From assembly GCF_900215355.1 (NCBI RefSeq), contig NZ_OBEA01000003.1:434001-498000 (forward strand): 64,000 bases of DNA. The letters are read 5' to 3'. Both the position numbers and the translations under genes were made by a program. The notes beneath the pieces are model-generated. The model did no database searches. It was not told the origin of the DNA and saw only the letters and a list, made by a program, of their open reading frames with translations. The stretch's first letter is position 1. Every line of letters begins with the position of its first letter. The stretch is from Pseudooceanicola antarcticus. Its GTDB lineage: Bacteria; Pseudomonadota; Alphaproteobacteria; Rhodobacterales; Rhodobacteraceae. Below, one piece after another: positions 7,959-17,198 of this stretch.

Positions 7959-10202
7959 TCAGCTCATGTTGCGCAGGTGTTCCAGGACGGCACGGCGCAC
8001 GCTCTGTTCGCCGCTCACGGCGGCTTCCTCGATCACCTGCCGCACTGCGCCCAGGTCGACGCGCAGCAGCAGGGATTTCACCGGGCCGATGGAGGCGGGC
8101 CGCATCGACAGGGCGCGCAGGCCCATGGCGGCCAGGCAGACGGCCTCGAGCGGGCGCCCGGCGTCCTCGCCGCAGAAGCTGAGCGGCGTATTGGTCTCTT
8201 CGCAGCGCTCGACGATGCCCTGCAGGAAGGTCAGGAAGCTGACGTTGAGCGTGTCGTAGCGCTTGCGCACGCGCTCGTTCTCGCGGTCGGCGGCGAAGAA
8301 GAACTGCTTCAGGTCGTTGCCGCCGATGGAGAGGAACTGCACCTCTTCAAAGAAGCGCTTCGGCGCGAAGGCCAGGCTGGGGGTCTCGAGCATGGCGCCG
8401 ATTTCCAGGCTCTCGGGCAGGGCGTGGCCGAGGATGCGCTCGCGCTCGATGGCCTTGTCCATCTCGGCGCGGGCGGCACGGTATTCGTCGTATTGCGCCA
8501 CGAAGGGGAACATCACGGTCAGCGGCCGGCCATTGGCGGCGCGCAGCAGGGCCTGCAGCTGCATCCGCATGACACCGGGCTTGTCCAGGCCCACCCGGAT
8601 CGCCCGCCAGCCAAGCGCCGGGTTGGGTTCATCCGCCGGCTTCATGTAGCTCAGCACCTTGTCCGAGCCGATGTCGAGGGTGCGGAACACCACCCGCTTG
8701 CCGCCGGCGCTGTCCAGCACATGCTTGTAGATCGACGACAGCTCGGAGCGGGTCGGCATCTTGTTGCGGATCAGGAACTGAAGCTCGGTGCGGAAGAGCC
8801 CCACGCCCTCGGCGCCCGAGTTCTCGAGGCTGGGCAGATCGGCCATCAGGCCCGCGTTCATGGTCAGCGAGATCCGGGTGCCGCATTGGGTCACGGTCTC
8901 GACGTCGCGGATCGAGGCATAGCGCTCCTGCGCCTTGGCCTGCATGGCGATCTTGTCGCGGAAGGCGGTGACCACGGTATCCTCGGGGCGCAGGTGCGCC
9001 ACGCCCTGATCGCCATCGACCATGATGTGGTCGCCGTTCAGCGCCTCGTTGGTGATCTCGGGGGCGTTGATCACCAGCGGGATCGCCAGTGCCCGCGCCA
9101 CCACGGCGGCGTGGCTGCCGACCGAGCCCTGCTCCAGCACGATGCCGCGCAGGCTTCGGCCATAGTCCAGGAGTTCCGCCGGGCCGATGTTGCGCGCCAC
9201 CAGGATCGGGTCGGCGGGCATCTCGGCGCCGGTCTCCTTGCCCTGTCCGGTAAGGATGCGCAGCAAGCGGTTGCTGAGGTCGTCGAGGTCATGCAGCCGC
9301 TCGCGCAGGTACTGGTCAGAGGCCTGGGAAAGCCGCTGCCGCGCCTGGGTCTGTTCCTTCTCGACCGCCGCCTCGGCGGAAAGCCCGCGCGAGATGTCCT
9401 CTTCCATGCGCCGCATCCAGCCCTTGGAATTGGCGAACATCCGGTAGGCTTCCAGCACCTGCAGCTGCTCTGCGTCGCCGGTGGCGGCACCGGCCAGCAT
9501 CTGGTCGACCGAGACCCGCAGCTGTTCGACCGCCTCGTTGAGGCGCTGGCTTTCGCGCACCGGATCGTCGGCGATCGGGTTGGTGATGACGACGCGCGGC
9601 TCATGCAGCCAGACATGGCCCTCGGCGCTGCCTTCCTGGCCGGAGCTGCCCTTGAAGAGGCGCGGCTTGGTATGGCGCGCCGAAAGCGCCGCTTCCTCGC
9701 CGACGAAGGCGCCCAGCTCGGCCATCTCGGCCAGCACCATGGCGACCACTTCCAGCGCGTAGATCTCTTCCTCGTTGTACTTGCGCGAGTCCTTCGACTG
9801 CACGACCAGCACGCCCAGGGTCTCGCCCAGGCGCTGGATCGGCACACCGGCGAAGGCCGAGTAGATCTCTTCGCCGGTCTCGGGCATGTAGCGGAAGCCC
9901 TGTTCCTTGGGCGCATCGGCGGTGTTGACCTGCTTGCCGGTGCGCGCTACGCGGCCCACCAGGCCCTCGCCCAGGCGCATCCGCGTCTGGTGCACCGCCT
10001 CGGGCTTCAGGCCCTCGGTGGCGCAGAGCTCGAGCGTCTCGGCATCGCGGAACAGGTAGACCGAGCAGACCTCGGTATACATCGACGAGGCGATGAGCCG
10101 GGTGATCCGGTCAAGCCGCTGTTGGCCATGGCTGTCTTCGGCCATGACTTCGCGCAGACGGCCAAGCATCTTGCGGCTGTCGGTCTGAAATTCTTCGGCC
10201 AT
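7959..10202 (-). CDS. ptsP: Phosphoenolpyruvate-protein phosphotransferase PtsP (Enzyme I-Ntr)
   Basis: 747 residues, the usual length. An N-terminal GAF domain (about 20-165, with MYTEVCSVYLFRDAETLELCATEG) precedes the Enzyme I core. The phospho-acceptor is His364 in GSVGSHAAVVARAL, and the PEP-binding barrel shows GVGLFRTELQFL, VVFRTLDIGSDK, GAMLETPSLAF, IGGNDLKQF and the active-site Cys region PLSFCGEDAGRPLE. It starts the nitrogen-related PTS phosphorelay to NPr and EIIA-Ntr, which acts as regulator of potassium, nitrogen and stringent responses. GAF domains of this family sense glutamine. ptsP follows lysC on the same strand, an order seen in other Rhodobacterales. Confidence 0.95.
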   Translation of the reverse strand: MAEEFQTDSRKMLGRLREVMAEDSHGQQRLDRITRLIASSMYTEVCSVYLFRDAETLELCATEGLKPEAVHQTRMRLGEGLVGRVARTGKQVNTADAPKEQGFRYMPETGEEIYSAFAGVPIQRLGETLGVLVVQSKDSRKYNEEEIYALEVVAMVLAEMAELGAFVGEEAALSARHTKPRLFKGSSGQEGSAEGHVWLHEPRVVITNPIADDPVRESQRLNEAVEQLRVSVDQMLAGAATGDAEQLQVLEAYRMFANSKGWMRRMEEDISRGLSAEAAVEKEQTQARQRLSQASDQYLRERLHDLDDLSNRLLRILTGQGKETGAEMPADPILVARNIGPAELLDYGRSLRGIVLEQGSVGSHAAVVARALAIPLVINAPEITNEALNGDHIMVDGDQGVAHLRPEDTVVTAFRDKIAMQAKAQERYASIRDVETVTQCGTRISLTMNAGLMADLPSLENSGAEGVGLFRTELQFLIRNKMPTRSELSSIYKHVLDSAGGKRVVFRTLDIGSDKVLSYMKPADEPNPALGWRAIRVGLDKPGVMRMQLQALLRAANGRPLTVMFPFVAQYDEYRAARAEMDKAIERERILGHALPESLEIGAMLETPSLAFAPKRFFEEVQFLSIGGNDLKQFFFAADRENERVRKRYDTLNVSFLTFLQGIVERCEETNTPLSFCGEDAGRPLEAVCLAAMGLRALSMRPASIGPVKSLLLRVDLGAVRQVIEEAAVSGEQSVRRAVLEHLRNMS

Positions 10203-10360
10203 GCCCTAGAAGGTCCCTTCCCTGCGGGTCGATAGGAATAGATCACAGCGCGCCGGGAAGCAAAACACCTTTTAGGGTCGCAGGGTGTCGCGGGGGCGGG
10301 GGAACGCCGAGAGGAGGAGGGGGCTCTGCCCCCTCTTGGTCCCGTGCCGGGCCCAATTCA

Positions 10361-10390
10361 CCCCCGGAGTACTTCAGGCCTGGTGATGAG
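10361..10390 (-). repeat. Dispersed intergenic repeat, copy B
   Basis: Read on the minus strand: CTCATCACCAGGCCTGAAGT then ACTCCGGGGG, matching copy A at 27 of about 29 core positions. A GGGGCAGAGCCCC palindrome lies on its flank as in copy A. It faces copy C about 95 bp away, forming an inverted pair. Confidence 0.75.
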
Positions 10391-10485
10391 CTTGTCAGGT
10401 GACGAAAAGGCGCCCGCCTTCTCCGTGAAGGGCGTGCCACGGTCCTAGTGGGAAAGTAGGGTGCCTCTCCGGGTTCTGTCCCGCC

Positions 10486-10517
10486 TCATCACCAGGCTGG
10501 AAATACTCCCGCCGGAG
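10486..10517 (+). repeat. Dispersed intergenic repeat, copy C
   Basis: TCATCACCAGGCTGGAAATA then CTCCCGCCGG; one base is missing in the AGGCCTG centre and the G-run is interrupted, so this is a diverged copy of the element at 2104. Confidence 0.65.
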
Positions 10518-10584
10518 GCATCCGCCGCAGACTGAAGTGGCCAGCCTGCCGCTCTGGGCGGTTCTGGGACAGGGTAGCGGACAG

Positions 10585-10614
10585 GCAAAAGGGCGGAGCC
10601 CAAGGCCCCGCCCT
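10585..10614 (-). terminator. Rho-independent terminator of lysC
   Basis: On the minus strand AAAGGGCGGGGCC pairs with GGCTCCGCCCTTT across a TTGG loop and runs into TTTTGCC. It lies about 30 bp beyond the lysC stop. Confidence 0.8.
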
Positions 10615-10642
10615 TTCACCTTTTCCAACAGCCGGTGAGGGC

Positions 10643-11878
10643 TCAGGCCTTTTCCAGCTCGAAGGCGTCATGCAGCGCCTGCACGGCCAGCTCCATGTAC
10701 TTGCGTTCGATCAGCACCGAGATCTTGATCTCGGAGGTGGCGATGACCTTGATGTTGATGCCCTCGTCCGAGAGCACCTTGAACATCTTGGCGGCGACGC
10801 CCGACTGCGAGCGCATGCCGATGCCGACGGCCGAGACCTTGCAGACCTCGGTGTCGATGGCCAGTTCCTCGAAGGTCAGCTTGCCCGCATCGCGCGCCTC
10901 GCCCAGGGCCTTCTCGGCGCGTTTCACCTGGTCGATGGGGCAGGAGAAGGTCATGTCGGTCACGCCCTCCTCGCTGATGTTCTGGATGATCATGTCGACG
11001 TTGACGCCGGCATCCGACAGCGGTCCGAAGATCGAGGCGGCGATGCCGGGCTCGTCGGCGATGGTGACGAGGGTCATCTTCGCCTCTTCGCGCGAGGCGG
11101 CGATCCCGTTGACGACGTTGGATTCCATGATGTCCTCCTCGGCACAGATCAGGGTGCCGGCTGTGTCGGATTGTTCCTCGAAACTCGACAGAACCCGAAG
11201 CTTCACGTTGTAGCGCATGGCCAGCTCGACCGAGCGGGTCTGCAGCACCTTGGCCCCCAGCGAGGCCAGCTCCAGCATCTCCTCGAAGGCGATGCGGTCC
11301 AGCTTGCGGGCCTTCTGGCAGATCCGCGGGTCGGTGGTATAGACCCCGTCCACGTCGGTATAGATGTCGCAGCGCTCGGCGTCGAAGGCGGCGGCGAAGG
11401 CCACGGCGGTGGTGTCCGAGCCACCCCGGCCCAGGGTGGTGATCCGGCCCTCGGGCGAGATGCCCTGGAAGCCCGCGACCACGGCAACCTTCATGCCCTC
11501 GCCGAACTTGGCCATGATGTTTTCGGGCGGGATCTCCTCGATCCGTGCCGCGCCATGGGCCGAGTTGGTCTTCAGCGGCACCTGCCAGCCCTGCCAGGAC
11601 CGGGCGGGGATATCCATCTCCTGCAGGGTGAGGGCCATCAGGCCGGCGGTGACGTTTTCGCCCGACGAGACGACGGCGTCATATTCGCGCGCGTCGTACA
11701 TGGGAGAGGTCTCGCCGACCCAGCCGACCAGCTCATTGGTCTTGCCGGACATGGCCGAGACGATGACGATGACGTCATAGCCCTTGGCCACCTCCACGCC
11801 GACCCTCTTGGCGGCGCGGCGGATGCGGTCGAGATTGGCGACGGAGGTTCCGCCGAACTTCATTACGAGAACAGGCAT
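10643..11878 (-). CDS. lysC: Aspartate kinase
   Basis: 411 residues, matching the single-function, beta-type-length aspartokinases of bacteria. It phosphorylates aspartate, the first step toward lysine, threonine, methionine and diaminopimelate. Family marks are VMKFGGTSVAN at the N terminus, VVSSGENVTAGLMA, TTLGRGGSDTTAVAFAAA and TDVDGVYTTDPRI in the catalytic domain. Two ACT domains lie at about 265-335 (TLVTIADEPGIAASIFGPLSDAGVNVDMI) and 345-411 (VGIGMRSQSGVAAKMFKVLSDEGINI). They are the usual sites for feedback by lysine or threonine. It heads a run of minus-strand genes and has its own terminator. Confidence 0.96.
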   Translation of the reverse strand: MPVLVMKFGGTSVANLDRIRRAAKRVGVEVAKGYDVIVIVSAMSGKTNELVGWVGETSPMYDAREYDAVVSSGENVTAGLMALTLQEMDIPARSWQGWQVPLKTNSAHGAARIEEIPPENIMAKFGEGMKVAVVAGFQGISPEGRITTLGRGGSDTTAVAFAAAFDAERCDIYTDVDGVYTTDPRICQKARKLDRIAFEEMLELASLGAKVLQTRSVELAMRYNVKLRVLSSFEEQSDTAGTLICAEEDIMESNVVNGIAASREEAKMTLVTIADEPGIAASIFGPLSDAGVNVDMIIQNISEEGVTDMTFSCPIDQVKRAEKALGEARDAGKLTFEELAIDTEVCKVSAVGIGMRSQSGVAAKMFKVLSDEGINIKVIATSEIKISVLIERKYMELAVQALHDAFELEKA

Positions 11879-11999
11879 ATCGGCCCTTGACCCCGTTCCT
11901 GGGAGAATTGTCCGGGTGGTTTACGCATGGATTGCGCAGGGCGCAAGGCGGATCGCCTCGCCTGGGCCCTTGTTTTCGGGCGTCCCGCGCGGGGTGGGC

Positions 12000-12644
12000 T
12001 CAGAGCGGCAGGGCGCTGCCATCATAGCTTTCGAAACAGCCACTTGTGCCTGTCCCTAGCGCCTCGAAGCGTGCGATCAGCCCGGTGACCGAGGTTCGCG
12101 CGTCGATGTCGGCACCCGCGCCGCCCATGTCGGTCTGCACCCAGCCGGGGTGATAGGCGCCGACGGCGATTCCCTCGGGCTTGAGATCGACGGCGAGGTT
12201 GCGCGCCAGGTTCACCGCCGCCGCCTTGGAGGCGCGGTAGATATAGGAGCCCCCCGGTGCCCGTTGCTGGCTGCCCATGGCAGAGGCGATGATCGCGATC
12301 TTCGCCCCGGGCGCGGCGCGCAGCTGCGGCAGCAGGGCCTGCACGGTCAGGAAGGGGCCGGCCACGTTGACCTGCATCTGGCGGGCCCAGGTTTCGGCGG
12401 CGAAGCCGTCGTCGAGGTGCTGACCCTTGTCGAGGTAGAGGCCCGCGTTGCAGATCAGCAGGTCGACCGGAGAGGCGACCTTTGCCGCGAAATCGGCCAG
12501 TTGTGCGGTGTCGGTCACGTCCAGCGCCAGCAGGCCTTCGCCGCCGCGGGTCGAGGTGCCGGTAACGCTGTGGCCTGCGGCCTCGTACTGGGCCTTGAGT
12601 TCGGCGCCGATGCCGCGGCTGGCGCCTGTGATGACGATATGCAT
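12000..12644 (-). CDS. Short-chain dehydrogenase/reductase (SDR) family oxidoreductase
   Basis: 214 residues. A Rossmann nucleotide motif TGASRGIGAEL opens the protein, LLICNAGLYLDKG gives the NAG segment, and SASAMGSQQ...YRASKAAAVNLARN supplies the catalytic Ser, Tyr and Lys (YRASK). AYHPGWVQTDMGG follows. The early Arg after the glycine motif (TSTRGG) hints at NADP use. GAGGAC lies upstream of the ATG. The length and motif order fit the C-factor-like SDR subgroup, whose substrates are unknown. Confidence 0.85.
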   Translation of the reverse strand: MHIVITGASRGIGAELKAQYEAAGHSVTGTSTRGGEGLLALDVTDTAQLADFAAKVASPVDLLICNAGLYLDKGQHLDDGFAAETWARQMQVNVAGPFLTVQALLPQLRAAPGAKIAIIASAMGSQQRAPGGSYIYRASKAAAVNLARNLAVDLKPEGIAVGAYHPGWVQTDMGGAGADIDARTSVTGLIARFEALGTGTSGCFESYDGSALPL

Positions 12645-12816
12645 ATGGGTGTCCTCGCTCTTGGCAAAGGCTTAGCTTTGCGCGGGCGTCGGGGCAAGGT
12701 CGGCAGGGGAGCGAAAGCAGGCCGGATGAGGGCGCGGCGCAAGGCCTGCCTGGTCGAGACGGCCCATGCCCGTTTCGCCGAAGAGGCCTGGCGGGCCATG
12801 CCGGCGCGGGGAAATA

Positions 12817-12843
12817 GGGCCCCGACACAGGTCGGCGCCCTTT
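12817..12843. terminator. Hairpin between the DUF1178 gene and the SDR gene
   Basis: GGGCCCCGAC (12817-12826) pairs with GTCGGCGCCC (12831-12840) across ACAG with one mismatch. The minus-strand reading runs into TATTTCC, so it probably ends the DUF1178 transcript. Confidence 0.6.
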
Positions 12844-12868
12844 CTCATTCGGCTTTCCGCATCCGGGC

Positions 12869-13315
12869 TCAGTTGGTCTTGCGGCCCGGCGTGAAGGGCA
12901 GGGGCAGCACCGGCACGCCGTCTTCGATCAGGGCGCGGGCCTCTTCGGGCTTGGCCTCGCCGTAGATCGGGCGGTCGGGCTGGTCGCCGTCGTGGATCGC
13001 GCGGGCTTCCTTGGCGAAGTTGCCGCCGACATAGGTGGCGTTTGCCTCGACCTTGCGGCGCAGCTCGGCCAGAGCTGCTTCCGCCTCGGACTTCGGCGCG
13101 CTGAGCGCGCCCTTGGTGCCTGTGTCCGGCGCAGGCGCGGCGGCGTCGCGCGAGGGGCGCACGCGCGGCGCCATCAGCGCCTTTTCGACGTTGGTGCTGC
13201 CACAGACGGCGCAGGCCACATGGCCTGCCGCCAGGAGCTTGTCGAAGGCATCCGAGGATTGGAACCAGCTGTCGAAGCTGTGCCCCTCGGCGCATTTGAG
13301 ATCGAAATGTATCAT
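12869..13315 (-). CDS. DUF1178 family protein
   Basis: 148 residues if translation starts at the family-typical MIHFDLKCAEGHSFDSWF (ATG at 13315); an upstream in-frame ATG at 13348 would add MSSASLSGRDQ, and neither start has a strong ribosome site. The N-terminal half keeps the family pattern, including CAEGH and a later CAVCG pair that could bind zinc, and the C-terminal half shows YVGGNFAKEARAIHDGDQPDRPIYGEA. Function is unknown in the family. It sits 28 bp downstream of a Nudix hydrolase on the same strand if the longer start is used. Confidence 0.85.
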   Translation of the reverse strand: MIHFDLKCAEGHSFDSWFQSSDAFDKLLAAGHVACAVCGSTNVEKALMAPRVRPSRDAAAPAPDTGTKGALSAPKSEAEAALAELRRKVEANATYVGGNFAKEARAIHDGDQPDRPIYGEAKPEEARALIEDGVPVLPLPFTPGRKTN

Positions 13316-13376
13316 CTGATCGCGACCGCTGAGTGATGCAGAAGACATAATCGCTATTGCGAGGGATGCAAGCGGC

Positions 13377-13868
13377 CTAGAGCTTCAGGGCCCTGGCATC
13401 GAAGGTCTTCAGCAGCCGCGCCAGCTCGGGCTCAAGCACCCGCTTGGCGGCCTTCTTGCGCGAAAACCACTTGCGCTTGCGTTCTCCGGCCTCGGGGTAT
13501 TCGGCCTTCAGCAACGCCACGCGCACCGGGTAGATGATGCCGACGCAGGGCAGTTCCTCTCCGCTCTCCGAGGTCTTGAAGTAGGGGACGCGGCCAAGCG
13601 GCGTCTCGGCAACGCGACCTATGACACCAGCTTCCTCGTAGGCCTCCCGAAGGGCGGCTTGACCCGGGCTGCGGTTCTTCATCGGCCAGCCCTTGGGCAG
13701 GATCCAGCGCTTCGTCCCACGCGAGGTGATCAGCAGGATCTGCGGCTTGTCCTTGACGATCCGGTAGCAGAGCGCCGCGTATTGCGTCTGGACGAGTTTG
13801 TCGTCCAGGCCCGGAAACTTGAACTGAGTCTGCACCTGCGAGGTCACGTGGGTATGCCGCCTGGTCAT
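13377..13868 (-). CDS. Nudix hydrolase
   Basis: 163 residues. The Nudix box reads GWPMKNRSPGQAALREAYEE followed by AGV: the catalytic REAYEE is intact, but the Glu expected five residues after the first Gly is Arg. That variation is common in the alphaproteobacterial GWP subgroup. WILPKGWPM precedes it. The C-terminal part is rich in Lys and Arg (AGERKRKWFSRKKAAKR). The family hydrolyses nucleoside diphosphates linked to another group. The substrate here could be diadenosine or inositol polyphosphate-like, but this is only a guess. Confidence 0.85.
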   Translation of the reverse strand: MTRRHTHVTSQVQTQFKFPGLDDKLVQTQYAALCYRIVKDKPQILLITSRGTKRWILPKGWPMKNRSPGQAALREAYEEAGVIGRVAETPLGRVPYFKTSESGEELPCVGIIYPVRVALLKAEYPEAGERKRKWFSRKKAAKRVLEPELARLLKTFDARALKL

Positions 13869-14018
13869 CTGCTCGTGGGGGCCGTTCGGGCTGGGCGGAG
13901 CCTTGCTCCGCCGGGCGTCGGCCTCTGACTATGGCAGCAGGATAGCAAACGCGCGCGGCATTGTCCCAGCCTGCATTCAGCCGGTACGATGGAAGCGCGC
14001 GAAACGCCGGGAATTTGC

Positions 14019-14051
14019 TGTCGCGCTGCCACGCGTTGCGGCAGCGCGACA
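14019..14051 (-). terminator. Strong hairpin after betA
   Basis: TGTCGCGCTGCC (14019-14030) pairs perfectly with GGCAGCGCGACA (14040-14051) across a 9-nt loop, 14 bp past the betA stop. The T-run is poor, so termination may need Rho or the hairpin may only protect the 3' end. Confidence 0.55.
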
Positions 14052-14065
14052 CGCGCAACGGGCGT

Positions 14066-15727
14066 TCAGCGGTCGCTGTCCTGCCAGCGCGGGTTGATCC
14101 AGGGGCGCGCGTTCTCTTTCGGCAGCGGGGTGCGGCCCAGGATGTGATCGCTGGCCTTCTCGCCGACCAGGATCGACGGCCCGTTGAGGTTGCCATTGGT
14201 GATGCGCGGGAAGATCGAACTGTCGGCCAGCCGCAACCCCTCGACGCCGATGACGCGGCACTCGGGATCGACCACGGCCATGGGATCGTCGGCGCGTCCC
14301 ATGCGGGCGGTGCCGCAGGGATGGTAGGCGCTTTCGGCATGCTCGCGGATGTGCTGGTCCAGCTCCTCGTCGGTCTGCAGCTGGCTGCCGGGCAGGATCT
14401 CCTTGCCGCGGTAGGGATCGAAGGCCGCCTGGCCGAAGATCTCCCGCGTCAGGCGGATGCAGTGGCGGAAGTCTTCCCAGTCGCTCTCGGCGGACATGTA
14501 GTTGAAGAAGATCCGTGGCGCCTCGCGCGGGTCGGCCGACTTCAGTGTCACCGCGCCCCGGCTTTCCGAGCGCATCGGCCCCACATGGGCCTGGAAGCCA
14601 TGGCCCTCTGCCGCCGCCTGTCCGTCGTAGCGCACGGCAATGGGCAGGAAGTGGTACTGGATGTCGGGGTATTCCACGCCCGGTTTCGAGCGCAGGAAGG
14701 CGGCGCTTTCAAACTGGTTCGAGGCGCCGAGGCCCTTCTTGGTCAGCAGCCATTGCGCACCGGCGATGGCCTTGCCCCAGAGATTCCAGTGCTTGTAAAG
14801 CGTGATCGGCTGGGTGCTGGCCTGCTGGATGTAGAGCTCGAGGTGGTCCTGCAGGTTCTGGCCGACGCCGGGGCGGTCGGCGACGACCTCGATACCGTGC
14901 TCCTTCAGATGCGCGGCAGGCCCCACGCCCGAGAGCATAAGGATCTTGGGCGAGTTGATCGACGAGGCGGCGATGATCACCTCGCGCCGGGCCTTCACCA
15001 CCTCGATCCTGCCGCCGCGCTCGATTTCGACACCGGTGGCGCGGCCGTTCTCGATGATGACGCGGCGGGCGAAGCAGCGGATCATTTCGAGGTTCGGACG
15101 CTTCAGCGCCGGTTTCAGGTAGGCATTGGCCGTGGACCAGCGGCGGCCCTTCCAGACCGTCTGCTCCATCGGGCCGAAACCCTCCTGCTTTTCGCCGTTG
15201 TAATCCTCGGTCAGCTCGAAGCCCGCCTGGGCTCCGGCCTCGACGAAGGCGTGGAAGAGGGGGTTTTCGCGCGAGCCGCGGCTGACATGCAGCGGGCCGT
15301 TCTTGCCGCGCCAGTCGGGATCGCCGCCGTGGCCGCCGTCGTGCCAGTTCTCGGCGCGCTTGAAGTAGGGCAGCACGTCGGCATAGGACCAGCCCTGCGC
15401 GCCCTGTTCTTCCCAGTGGTCGTAGTCGCGGGCATGGCCGCGCACATAGACCATGCCGTTGATCGAAGAGGATCCGCCCACGACCTTGCCGCGCGGCGTC
15501 ACGAGCTGGCGACCGCCCAAGCCCGGCTCGGGCTCGGACATGAAGCCCCAGTCATAGCGCTTCATGTTCATCGGGTAGGAGAGCGCAGCAGGCATCTGGA
15601 TGAAGGGGCCGGCGTCGGTGCCGCCGAACTCCAGCACCAGCACCTTGTGCTTGCCGTCCTCGGAGAGGCGCGAGGCCATGACGGCCCCCGCCGAGCCGGA
15701 ACCGATGATGACGAAATCCGCTTCCAT
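14066..15727 (-). CDS. betA: Choline dehydrogenase
   Basis: 553 residues from the ATG at 15727 (GAGGATG upstream); a longer frame to 15769 lies inside betB. A GMC-family FAD enzyme that oxidises choline to betaine aldehyde at the inner membrane. [20 protein letters not shown] gives the FAD-binding fold, [21 protein letters not shown] and [13 protein letters not shown] are the two GMC signatures, and [12 protein letters not shown] plus [11 protein letters not shown] carry the active-site His and Asn. It is the last gene of the betI-betC-betB-betA operon and starts 10 bp after betB. Confidence 0.95.
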   Translation of the reverse strand: MEADFVIIGSGSAGAVMASRLSEDGKHKVLVLEFGGTDAGPFIQMPAALSYPMNMKRYDWGFMSEPEPGLGGRQLVTPRGKVVGGSSSINGMVYVRGHARDYDHWEEQGAQGWSYADVLPYFKRAENWHDGGHGGDPDWRGKNGPLHVSRGSRENPLFHAFVEAGAQAGFELTEDYNGEKQEGFGPMEQTVWKGRRWSTANAYLKPALKRPNLEMIRCFARRVIIENGRATGVEIERGGRIEVVKARREVIIAASSINSPKILMLSGVGPAAHLKEHGIEVVADRPGVGQNLQDHLELYIQQASTQPITLYKHWNLWGKAIAGAQWLLTKKGLGASNQFESAAFLRSKPGVEYPDIQYHFLPIAVRYDGQAAAEGHGFQAHVGPMRSESRGAVTLKSADPREAPRIFFNYMSAESDWEDFRHCIRLTREIFGQAAFDPYRGKEILPGSQLQTDEELDQHIREHAESAYHPCGTARMGRADDPMAVVDPECRVIGVEGLRLADSSIFPRITNGNLNGPSILVGEKASDHILGRTPLPKENARPWINPRWQDSDR

Positions 15728-15737
15728 CAGCGCATCC

Positions 15738-17198
15738 TCAGAAGGCCGCGGCCACGTCGCCCATGGCAACGTAGACGGACTTGACCTGGCTGTAGTGCTC
15801 GATCGCGGCGCGCGCGTTCTCGCGGCCCACGCCCGACATCTTGACGCCGCCGAAGGGGGCCTCGACCGGGGTCAGGTTGTATTCGTTGATCCAGCAGGTG
15901 CCGGCCTGCAGCTGCGCCACCACGCGATGCGCGCGGGTGAAGTCCTTGGTGAAGAGACCGGCGGCAAGGCCGAACTCGGTGTCATTGGCGCGGGCCACGA
16001 CCTCGGCCTCGTCACCGAAGGTGAGGATCGACAGCACGGGGCCGAAGATCTCTTCGCGCGCGATGCGCATCTCGTCGGTGACATTGCCGAAGACCGTGGG
16101 CTCGATGTAGTAGCCCGCGCCCTCGGGGGCATGGCCGCCAAGCAGCAGCTCGGCGCCCTCGGCCTTGCCGATCTCGATATATTCCAGCACCTTTTGGCGC
16201 TGCACGTCGGTGATCATCGGGCCGATCTGGGTCTCGGGGTCCAGCGGGTCACCGATGATGGCCTTGCGGGTGCGCTCCAGCAGGCGTTCGGTGAATTCAT
16301 CCACGATGGCCTCATGCACGAAGACACGGGTGCCGTTGGAGCAGATCTGGCCGGTGGAATAGAAATTGGCGTTGATCGCCGCCGAGACGGCGTTCTCGAT
16401 GTCCGCATCCTCGAAAATGATCAGGGGGGACTTGCCGCCCAGCTCCATCGTCACGTGGCGCATGCCCTCGGCGGCGGCGGCATAGACCTTCTGGCCCGTC
16501 GGCACCGAGCCGGTGAGAGAGACCTTGGCCACGCGCGGGTCGCTGACCATCGAGGCCGCCGCATCGCCATAGCCGTTGACCACGTTGAAGAGACCCGCCG
16601 GCGCGCCGGCCTCGATGAAGATCTCGGCCAGTTTCAGGGCGCAGAGCGGCGTGACTTCAGAGGGCTTGAAGACCATGGCATTTCCGCAGGCCAGCGCAGG
16701 CGCGGCCTTCCAGCAGGCGATCTGGGTTGGGTAGTTCCAGGCACCGATGCCAAGGCAGACGCCAAGCGGCTCGCGGATCGTGTAGACGAAATCGCCGCCC
16801 AGAGGCACCGTCTCGCCGGTCAGGGTCGCGGTGAGGCCGCCATAGTATTCCAGCGCCTCGGCGCCCGAGGCGGCATCGGCCACCAGGGTTTCCTGGATCG
16901 GCTTGCCGGTGTCGATGCTTTCCAGCTCCGACAGCTCTTCGTTGCGCTCGCGCAGGATGGCGGCTGCGCGCGACAATACACGGCCACGGGCCACGGGGGC
17001 CAGGGCGGCCCATTCCTTCTGCGCGCGCGCGGCCGAGGCCAGGGCCTGTTCGACCACGGCGGGGGTGGCGGCGTGCAGCGTGGCGACGGTTTCGCCGGTG
17101 GCGGCATAGACGCAGGGGATCTCGCGGCCCGCGGTATCCTCGACATAGGCGCCGTCGATGAAATGGCTGCCCTTGGGCTGGACGTTCTTCATGGTCAT
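15738..17198 (-). CDS. betB: Betaine aldehyde dehydrogenase
   Basis: 486 residues. It oxidises betaine aldehyde to glycine betaine with NAD(P). Visible are [26 protein letters not shown], the catalytic Glu in MELGGKSP and the nucleophile Cys286 in [11 protein letters not shown], and C-terminal [16 protein letters not shown]. The first ATG (17198) overlaps the betC stop as ATGA. A second ATG two codons on (17192) has better spacing to the GGAG site, so translation may start there. It sits between betC and betA. Confidence 0.95.
   Translation of the reverse strand: MTMKNVQPKGSHFIDGAYVEDTAGREIPCVYAATGETVATLHAATPAVVEQALASAARAQKEWAALAPVARGRVLSRAAAILRERNEELSELESIDTGKPIQETLVADAASGAEALEYYGGLTATLTGETVPLGGDFVYTIREPLGVCLGIGAWNYPTQIACWKAAPALACGNAMVFKPSEVTPLCALKLAEIFIEAGAPAGLFNVVNGYGDAAASMVSDPRVAKVSLTGSVPTGQKVYAAAAEGMRHVTMELGGKSPLIIFEDADIENAVSAAINANFYSTGQICSNGTRVFVHEAIVDEFTERLLERTRKAIIGDPLDPETQIGPMITDVQRQKVLEYIEIGKAEGAELLLGGHAPEGAGYYIEPTVFGNVTDEMRIAREEIFGPVLSILTFGDEAEVVARANDTEFGLAAGLFTKDFTRAHRVVAQLQAGTCWINEYNLTPVEAPFGGVKMSGVGRENARAAIEHYSQVKSVYVAMGDVAAAF

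Larger units (their letters stand above)
10203..10642. other. 440-bp intergenic region between lysC and ptsP
   Basis: No gene is seen. It holds the lysC terminator at its right end, two copies of the dispersed repeat in opposite orientation (10361-10390 and 10486-10517), a GGGGGCTCTGCCCCC palindrome near 10318-10332 and, next to 10202, presumably the ptsP promoter. The short open frames in it are lacking ribosome sites and family sequence. Confidence 0.6.

Noticed and set aside
7569-10235. 888-codon plus-strand frame over ptsP
   Set aside because: Antisense shadow: no family motif, and ptsP with its active-site His on the other strand explains the region.
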